From Aliarcobacter butzleri (GTDB lineage Bacteria; Campylobacterota; Campylobacteria; Campylobacterales; Arcobacteraceae), in contig NZ_LT906455.1 in assembly GCF_900187115.1 (NCBI RefSeq), positions 1,984,001 to 2,048,000 on the forward strand: 64,000 nt of DNA. The letters run 5' to 3'. Made by a program: the position numbers and the translations under genes. Below are positions 58,279 through 64,000 of this stretch, one piece after another. The stretch's first letter is position 1. Every line of letters starts with the position of its first letter. The notes beneath the pieces are model-generated. The model was not told where the DNA came from. It made no database searches and was given only the letters and a program-made list of their open reading frames with translations.

Positions 58279-58731
58279 TTGATAGAAATTTTAGTTATAA
58301 CTATTTCAAACCCTTTATTAATAGGAATTTATGAAAATAAAAAACTAATCAAAGAGTATAAATTAGATGGTAAAACAAGTGATGTTTTACCCACTCTTTT
58401 TCAAAAACTATTAAATCATTATAATATTAAAAGAATAATTTATGTTAATACTCCTGGCTCTTTTATGGCTATAAAAGTAGCTTATATATTTTTAAAAACC
58501 GTTTGCCTTACAAAAAATATAGAATTAAACTCTGTAAGTGGTTTTGAATTTAATAATAATTCACCTATAAAAGCTTTAGGTCAAAAATACTTTATAAATG
58601 AAACAAATAACCTTAAAGTAGATTTTTTAGAAAAAGATTGTATAATCTGCGACTTTAAATTACCTTTGTGTATAGAAAAATATAATTTTAATAAAGAAAC
58701 GCTGCCAATTTATAATTTACCAGCTGTTTAA
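58279..58731 (+). CDS. TsaB-like protein, short
   Basis: A 150-residue protein in the position of the TsaB-like gene between lpxC and thrB. The middle ([14 protein letters not shown]-like [19 protein letters not shown], then SVSGFEF) resembles the TsaB P-G-S-F-T-G-x-R-x-G segment with S-F-M-A-I-K in place of the usual. TsaB helps TsaD make the t6A37 tRNA modification. It is shorter than typical TsaB (about 220) and lacks the C-terminal half. The start is a TTG with a weak ribosome-binding site. Confidence 0.6.
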   Translation: MIEILVITISNPLLIGIYENKKLIKEYKLDGKTSDVLPTLFQKLLNHYNIKRIIYVNTPGSFMAIKVAYIFLKTVCLTKNIELNSVSGFEFNNNSPIKALGQKYFINETNNLKVDFLEKDCIICDFKLPLCIEKYNFNKETLPIYNLPAV

Positions 58732-58745
58732 AGGAATATTCAATT

Positions 58746-59627
58746 ATGAAAGTAAGCGTTCCCGCTACGAGTGCAAATTTAGGACCAGGATTTGATTGCT
58801 TAGGTCTTGCAGTATCATTAAAAAATCAAGTAATTATTAGACCTTCAAAGTTTCATAGTGTATCATTAAAAGGTGAAGGTGCAAATAATCCAGCACTTAA
58901 AGACAACAATATGTTTATCTCTATTTTTAATGATTTTTATCAAAATTTATCTCATAAAAAAAGATTTTTTAGATTTGAATTTCAAAATGAAATTCCATTA
59001 TCAAGAGGTTTAGGAAGTTCATCTGCTGTTATTGTTTCAGCAATTGCAAGTGCTTATGCAATAGAAGGAATAAAATTAGAAAGAGATAAGCTGTTGAATT
59101 TAGCACTTGCTTATGAAAGTCATCCTGATAATATTACTCCTGCAGTTATGGGTGGATTTAATGTTGCTTGTGTTCAAGAAAATGAAGTAAAATATATAAA
59201 TAAACCTATCCCAAAAAGTTTAAAAGCCGTTATTGTTGTACCAAATAGAGCTATTTCAACTGCTATGTCAAGAAAAACTTTACCATTCAAATATTCAAAA
59301 GAAGATACTATTTTTAATATTTCTCATTCATCACTTTTAACAGCAGCTTTTATGAGTGAAAATTGGGAGATGTTAAAATATGCTTCAAATGATCAGGTTC
59401 ATCAAAAATATAGAATGAAGCAGATGCCAGAACTTTTTGAAGTTCAAAAAACTGCTTTAAAAGAAGGTGCTTTAATGAGTACATTATCAGGTTCTGGTTC
59501 AACTTTATTTTCAATGGCATACACTGATGACAGTAGAAATCTTGAAAAAGCTCTAAAAAATAAATTCCCTCATTTTAGAGTTTTTGTTGTAGATTTTGAT
59601 AATACTGGTGTGAAAATAGAACTTTGA
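58746..59627 (+). CDS. thrB: Homoserine kinase
   Basis: A 293-residue GHMP kinase for threonine synthesis. The ATP loop is [17 protein letters not shown] near 87-103; the start [20 protein letters not shown] and the C-terminal [14 protein letters not shown] are typical. A possible promoter-like TATAAT lies after it at 59656-59661. Confidence 0.95.
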   Translation: MKVSVPATSANLGPGFDCLGLAVSLKNQVIIRPSKFHSVSLKGEGANNPALKDNNMFISIFNDFYQNLSHKKRFFRFEFQNEIPLSRGLGSSSAVIVSAIASAYAIEGIKLERDKLLNLALAYESHPDNITPAVMGGFNVACVQENEVKYINKPIPKSLKAVIVVPNRAISTAMSRKTLPFKYSKEDTIFNISHSSLLTAAFMSENWEMLKYASNDQVHQKYRMKQMPELFEVQKTALKEGALMSTLSGSGSTLFSMAYTDDSRNLEKALKNKFPHFRVFVVDFDNTGVKIEL

Positions 59628-59655
59628 TATTTTTTGCAATTAAGTATATTTTGGG

Positions 59656-59661
59656 TATAAT
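59656..59661 (+). promoter_or_regulatory. TATAAT at the ylxR start
   Basis: GGGTATAATGC at 59653-59663 contains a full -10 hexamer, 2 bases upstream of the TTG assigned to ylxR. A start of transcription near 59668 would fall within ylxR, so it might serve infB or be a leaderless promoter. Confidence 0.35.
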
Positions 59662-59663
59662 GC

Positions 59664-59951
59664 TTGGCTAATTTAAAAAAAATCTTAAGAACTTGTATTT
59701 TTTGTAAAGGGAAATTTGAACAAAAAGAGTTATTAAGATTAAAATGTAAAGATAAAAAGTTGTCCCTTTATGACAATTTAGGAAGAAGTTTTTATGTCTG
59801 TGAAGCTTGTATTTTGAAATTTCAAACTATGAATGAAAAAGATTATAAAAAATATGAAAAACCACTTTGTAAAGAGTGTAAAAATAAAGATGAGTATGTT
59901 ATACAACTTAAGGAGATTCTAACAGATGTCAGATACAGTAAGAGTTTATGA
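59664..59951 (+). CDS. ylxR: YlxR family RNA-binding protein
   Basis: A 95-residue DUF448/YlxR protein. RTCIFCKGKFEQKELLRLKCKD with the C-x2-C and GRSFYVCEACIL (second Cys pair) identify it. YlxR proteins bind RNA and sit before infB in many bacteria. The start is uncertain: TTG at 59664 gives MANLKKILRTC with no good ribosome-binding site. It overlaps infB by 26 bases. Confidence 0.8.
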   Translation: MANLKKILRTCIFCKGKFEQKELLRLKCKDKKLSLYDNLGRSFYVCEACILKFQTMNEKDYKKYEKPLCKECKNKDEYVIQLKEILTDVRYSKSL

Positions 59952-62598
59952 AATTGCAGAAGAAGCAGGTGCAAGTAGCCAAGATGTTATTGCAAAAGCT
60001 AAAGATTTAGGAATAGAACTTAAATCTCCTCAAACAGCAGTTTCTTATGAAGATGCAGAAGAGATTACAAAATATATGATGACAGGAAAAAGTGAGCGAT
60101 TAGCTACTAAACCTGCCAAAGTAAAAAAAGTAGTAAAAAAAGAAGAAGTAAAAAAAGAGACAGAAGAAATTGAAACTCCAAAAGAAAAGATAGAAACTGT
60201 ACAAAAAGTAGAAAAAGAGATTATTAAAAAACCAGAACTAAAAAAAGTAGAAATTTCAAAGCCAATTTCAAAAGCGCCTCAAAAATCTGAAGAAGAATCT
60301 GAAAACTTAGAAAATCCAAATAAAATTGTTCCTAAAAGAAAAGGTCTAGTTATTATCAAGAAAAAAAGACCTAAAGAAGAAGAATTAGAAGAGCAACAAA
60401 CTATAACAGAAAATCAATCTAAAAAACAAATGAAATCATTAAGTGAAATACTTGGTGGCGTAGATGATGAAGAAAAATCATACAATGAACCAAAAAACAA
60501 AGAAAATGATGACATAAAAAAACAAAAAGTTAAAAAAGAGAAGAAAAAACCTCTTATAAAAACTCAAGATCACGGAAAAAAACTTGATGTAGATAGAGAA
60601 TATTCAGATGAATTTGCAAGCAGTGATGATTCTCTTTTAGGAGAAGAAATAGTTTTATTAGATATGGATTTAAGCGATTCTTATAAAATATTTGATGAGC
60701 CAAAACCTCAAAATATTGTAAATCAATCAAGAAGTTCAAAACCAGCTGCATTTGGAAATGTTCCTCAAGGTTTAAAAAGAGGAAAAAGAAAAAAAAGAAT
60801 CGTTAGAACTCAAGAAAAAGCTGAAATTACATCAGTTACAATTCCTGAAGATATCAGAGTTTATGAATTTGCAGAAGCTTGTGGTAAATCTCCAGCAGAA
60901 GTTATTACAGTTTTATTTAGTTTAGGAATGATGGTTACAAAAAATGACTTTTTAAAACAAGATGAGTTAGAAATTCTTGGTGAAGAGTTTGGAATTGAAG
61001 TAACTGTTAAAGATGCTTTAGAAGACGTAAATTATGTTGAAACTTATAATGATGAAGAAGATATTGATACATCATCATTTGTAACAAGACCTCCAGTTGT
61101 TACAATTATGGGACACGTTGACCACGGTAAAACTTCACTTTTAGATAAAATTAGAAGTTCAAAAGTTGCTGCTGGTGAAGCTGGTGGAATTACACAACAT
61201 ATCACATCTTATACAGTTACTAAAAATGGTCAAGAAATTACATTTGTTGATACTCCAGGTCACGCAGCTTTCTCAGCTATGAGAGCAAGAGGAGCTAATG
61301 TAACAGATATTATTATTATCGTTGTTGCTGCTGATGACGGTGTTAAAATGCAAACAGAAGAAGTTATTTCTCACGCAAAAGCAAGTGGTTGTCCAATTAT
61401 CGTTGCTATGAATAAAATGGATAAAGAAACAGCAAACCCAGATATGGTAAAAGCTCAAATGGCAGAAAAAGGTCTTACTCCTATTGATTGGGGTGGAGAT
61501 ATTGAATTTATTGGAGTTTCTGCTAGAACTGGTGATGGAATTGAAGATTTACTTGAAAATATCTTATTACAAGCAGAAATTTTAGAATTAAAAGCTGATC
61601 CTACTGCAAAAGCAAAAGCAACTGTTATAGAAGCTAGCTTAGAAAAAGGTAGAGGACCAGTAGCTAATGTTATTGTTCAAAATGGAACTTTAAAAATTGG
61701 TGATAATATAGTTTGTGATACTACTTTTGGTAGAGTAAAAGCAATTACTGACGATAATGGAAAACCTGTTAAAGAACTTGGATTAAGTCAAACAGGTACT
61801 GTATTAGGATTAAATGAAGTTCCAACTACTGGTTCTGTTTTAGTTGCTATGGATACAGAAAAAGAAGTAAGAGAAATCGCAACAACAAGAGCTGAACATG
61901 CACGTGCAAAAGAGTTATCAAAATCTACAAAAGTTTCTTTAGAAGAGATGAGTGGATTAATTGCTGAAGGGAAAATCAAACAATTACCAGTAATTATCAA
62001 AGCTGATGTTGGTGGTTCATTAGAAGCAATTAAAGGTTCTTTAGAAAAAATAGCAAATGATGAAGTTAAAGTAAAAGTTGTTCATGCAGCTGTTGGTGGA
62101 ATAACTGAATCTGATTTAGTACTAGCCGGAGCTAGTGGTGAATGTATTATCTTAGGATTTAATGTAAGACCAACTGGTTCAGTAAAAGCAAAAGCAAAAG
62201 CTGACGGAGTTACAATCAACACTTACTCAATTATTTATGATTTAATTGATGATGTTAAACATGCACTTTCAGGAATGATGAGTGCAGTAATAAGAGAAGA
62301 AAATACTGGTCAAGCTGAAGTTAGAGATACTTTCGTTGTTCCAAAAGTTGGAACAGTTGCAGGATGTTTAGTAACTGATGGAAAAGTAATCAGAGGTGGT
62401 CATGCAAGAATTATTAGAGATGGTGTTGTTACATATACTGGTAAAATTTCATCTTTAAAAAGATTTAAAGACGATGTTAAAGAAGTTGCTAATGGTTATG
62501 AATGTGGAATTATGTTTGACAAATTTAATGATATTAAAGTTGGAGATTTTATTGAAACATTTATTCAAATTGAAGAGAAAGTATCAGTAGACGATTAA
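59926..62598 (+). CDS. infB: Translation initiation factor IF-2
   Basis: An 890-residue GTPase that places initiator tRNA on the 30S subunit. An N-terminal IF2_N module ([20 protein letters not shown]) precedes a long Lys/Glu-rich linker (about 55-300), a second IF2_N module ([19 protein letters not shown]) and the G domain with [15 protein letters not shown] near 397, DTPGHAAF near 444 and NKMDK near 499. C-terminal C2 domain ends IEEKVSVDD. The ribosome-binding site AAGGAG is inside ylxR. It is followed by rbfA after 1 base. Confidence 0.98.
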   Translation: MSDTVRVYEIAEEAGASSQDVIAKAKDLGIELKSPQTAVSYEDAEEITKYMMTGKSERLATKPAKVKKVVKKEEVKKETEEIETPKEKIETVQKVEKEIIKKPELKKVEISKPISKAPQKSEEESENLENPNKIVPKRKGLVIIKKKRPKEEELEEQQTITENQSKKQMKSLSEILGGVDDEEKSYNEPKNKENDDIKKQKVKKEKKKPLIKTQDHGKKLDVDREYSDEFASSDDSLLGEEIVLLDMDLSDSYKIFDEPKPQNIVNQSRSSKPAAFGNVPQGLKRGKRKKRIVRTQEKAEITSVTIPEDIRVYEFAEACGKSPAEVITVLFSLGMMVTKNDFLKQDELEILGEEFGIEVTVKDALEDVNYVETYNDEEDIDTSSFVTRPPVVTIMGHVDHGKTSLLDKIRSSKVAAGEAGGITQHITSYTVTKNGQEITFVDTPGHAAFSAMRARGANVTDIIIIVVAADDGVKMQTEEVISHAKASGCPIIVAMNKMDKETANPDMVKAQMAEKGLTPIDWGGDIEFIGVSARTGDGIEDLLENILLQAEILELKADPTAKAKATVIEASLEKGRGPVANVIVQNGTLKIGDNIVCDTTFGRVKAITDDNGKPVKELGLSQTGTVLGLNEVPTTGSVLVAMDTEKEVREIATTRAEHARAKELSKSTKVSLEEMSGLIAEGKIKQLPVIIKADVGGSLEAIKGSLEKIANDEVKVKVVHAAVGGITESDLVLAGASGECIILGFNVRPTGSVKAKAKADGVTINTYSIIYDLIDDVKHALSGMMSAVIREENTGQAEVRDTFVVPKVGTVAGCLVTDGKVIRGGHARIIRDGVVTYTGKISSLKRFKDDVKEVANGYECGIMFDKFNDIKVGDFIETFIQIEEKVSVDD

Positions 62599-62599
62599 G

Positions 62600-62959
62600 A
62601 TGAAAAGTATAAATCTTCAAAGAACAGAATCACTTTTAATGGAATTAATTCCTCAAGCATTATCTAATTTAGATGATGAAAGAATTAATTCTTTACCTAT
62701 TACAGGTGTGAACTGCAAAAATGGTAAATATGATGCAATAGTATATTTTGATGGTAGTGATTTTGATAAAGATGAAATAAAAGCTATTATTTCTTTATTA
62801 AATAGAGCAAATGGTAGAATAAAAAGTGATGTATTAGCAAGTACAAGTTGGTATAAATGTCCTAATTTTACTTTTGTAAATGATACTAGTTTAGAAAAGT
62901 CAAAACATATTGAAGATTTATTTGCACAAATTAAAAAAACAAAAAGTAGTGAAGAATGA
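62600..62959 (+). CDS. rbfA: Ribosome-binding factor A
   Basis: A 119-residue KH-fold protein of 30S maturation. [27 protein letters not shown] and the central [28 protein letters not shown] match the RbfA fold; the classic A-x-G KH motif is weak ([14 protein letters not shown]). The position directly after infB is diagnostic. It overlaps rimP by 4 bases. Confidence 0.9.
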
Positions 62960-63384
62960 GTTTAGAAGAATCAATAAAATTAACGGTTGAAAGTCTTGGT
63001 GCTAAGCTATATGACATATCAACTTTAAGAGAACATGACAAAAATATTTTTAGAGTTAGCATAACTTGCGAAGGTGGAGTTAACCTTGATAAATGTGCAG
63101 AAATTTCAAGAATGTTATCTCCAATCTTAGATGTTGAAGAACCTATGAATGGTGAATATCTTTTAGAAGTTAGTTCTCCTGGAATTGAAAGAAAATTGAA
63201 AAAAGTTGATCATTTTCTTGCTTCAATTGGAGAAAAAGTAAAAGTAAAAAATTTTGCAACAGAAGTTTTCAAAGGGGAACTGATTTGTGCAGATGAAGAA
63301 AAAATCGTAATTAAAACTGAATTTGGAAACGAAGAATTAACTTATGATAATATCTTAAGTGCTGCAACTTATTTTGAATGGTAA
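62956..63384 (+). CDS. rimP: Ribosome maturation factor RimP
   Basis: A 142-residue factor for 30S assembly. [46 protein letters not shown] near 15-60 and [20 protein letters not shown] near 70-90 are canonical RimP. Order infB-rbfA-rimP is as in Campylobacter. ribD starts 14 bases later. Confidence 0.96.
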
Positions 63385-63398
63385 AATAGAGTCAAATT

Positions 63399-64000
63399 AT
63401 GAAAATTGATGATAATTTTTATATGAGACTTGCCATTGATGAAGCTTGGAAACATCAACTTTTAACTTATCCTAATCCTGCTGTTGGCTGTGTTATTGTA
63501 AAAAATCAAAGATTACTAGCTGTTGAAGCACATAAAGAAGCTGGTATGCCTCATGCTGAAGTAAATGCTCTTAAAACTGCTTATTTAAAAGATAATCCAA
63601 ATAGTATTTTAAAAACAAAAAATTCATCTTTTGATATTCACCAATTTTTATTACAAAATCATAATGGTTTTTTTAATGATTGTGAAATATATGTAACACT
63701 TGAACCTTGCAATCATATAGGTAAAACTCCTTCTTGTGCAAACCTCTTAAAAGAGTTAAAACCCAAAAGAGTAATTATTAGCGTAAAAGATCCTAATAAA
63801 CAAGCAACAGGAGGCTTAGAAACGCTTAGAAATGAAAATATTAATGTTACATTAGACATATTAAAAAAAGATGGTTTAAATCTAATTTTACCATTTATCT
63901 CTTGGCAAAATAAATCTTGTATATTTTTTAAAATGGCACAAACGTTAAATGGAAGTATTGATGGAAAAATATCTTCAAATAGAGCTTTAGCATATGTTCA
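63399..64000 (+). CDS. ribD: Riboflavin biosynthesis deaminase/reductase RibD, cut by window edge
   Basis: The first 200 residues of RibD, which deaminates and reduces a pyrimidine intermediate of riboflavin synthesis. MRLAIDEAWKH, PNPAVGCVIVKN, the deaminase motif HAEVNAL near 50 and the zinc Cys pair in TLEPCNHIGKTPSCANLL near 99-113 are present. The start of the reductase domain (KMAQTLNGSIDGKI) is reached. Inserted residues between HAEVNAL and TLEPC are longer than in E. coli RibD. The C-terminus is beyond the window. Confidence 0.93.
   Translation, partial: MKIDDNFYMRLAIDEAWKHQLLTYPNPAVGCVIVKNQRLLAVEAHKEAGMPHAEVNALKTAYLKDNPNSILKTKNSSFDIHQFLLQNHNGFFNDCEIYVTLEPCNHIGKTPSCANLLKELKPKRVIISVKDPNKQATGGLETLRNENINVTLDILKKDGLNLILPFISWQNKSCIFFKMAQTLNGSIDGKISSNRALAYV

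Noticed and set aside
60100-60850. Lys/Glu-rich repetitive stretch in infB considered as an insertion
   Set aside because: A long charged linker between IF2_N modules is normal for IF-2 in many bacteria, so it needs no special explanation.

Overview
The window is AT-rich chromosomal DNA from a Campylobacterota (Epsilonproteobacteria) genome, most likely of the Arcobacteraceae (Arcobacter/Aliarcobacter type). The grounds are codon use dominated by AAA, TTA and ATA; a short str operon (rpsL-rpsG-fusA, no tuf in the window); the nadK-recN pair; a free-standing atpB; and an M23 peptidase-lpxC-tsaB-like-thrB-ylxR-infB-rbfA-rimP-ribD run that resembles Campylobacter gene order. Genus placement is inference. 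I see no CRISPR array, insertion sequence, prophage or integration site.

Layout. 1-7335 (minus): a chemotaxis receptor cut by the window edge, recN, nadK, then the str operon with a strong terminator. 7557-9537 (plus): an alpha/beta hydrolase and an MFS transporter. 9580-15472 (minus): a five-gene import cluster in the order ABC permease, ABC ATPase, NnrS-family membrane protein, NMT1-type binding protein and TonB-dependent receptor, with an AT-rich Fur-like palindrome upstream. 15650-21390 (minus): a complete rRNA operon, 16S-tRNA-Ile-tRNA-Ala-23S-5S, with a consensus promoter, processing stems around 16S and 23S, and a terminator. 21434-23830 (minus): a pilin-like protein, a polytopic membrane protein and pabA/trpG.

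23989-33055 (plus) is an iron and siderophore acquisition block: a FutA/FbpA-type binding protein, permease and ATPase, a PchR-like AraC regulator, a siderophore-type TonB receptor, a DUF3649-like protein, a PepSY membrane protein and a small periplasmic anchored protein. No siderophore biosynthesis genes are present, so use of foreign siderophores, with iron release by the PepSY protein, is the likely theme. 33080-44865 is mixed housekeeping and accessory content: siroheme nitrite/sulfite reductase, M42-like peptidase, tex, RidA, Nudix, an AraC/GyrI regulator, a PLP aminotransferase, DedA, and trmD-rplS with a striking hairpin between them.

44972-54954 holds an unrecognised Cys-rich small gene, metE behind a structured leader, ilvA, atpB, thiE, a large outer-membrane porin, plsY-folB and nadA-nadC. 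55008-64000 (plus) is one dense, probably co-transcribed envelope/translation block: NrnA-like DHH phosphoesterase, M23 peptidase, lpxC, tsaB-like, thrB, ylxR, infB, rbfA, rimP and the start of ribD.

The observations I consider most worth checking are the NnrS/ABC/TonB cluster, the trmD-rplS intergenic hairpin (candidate L19 leader), the metE leader with the orphan Cys-rich gene beside it, and the thiE start codon that directly follows a terminator hairpin with no Shine-Dalgarno sequence.
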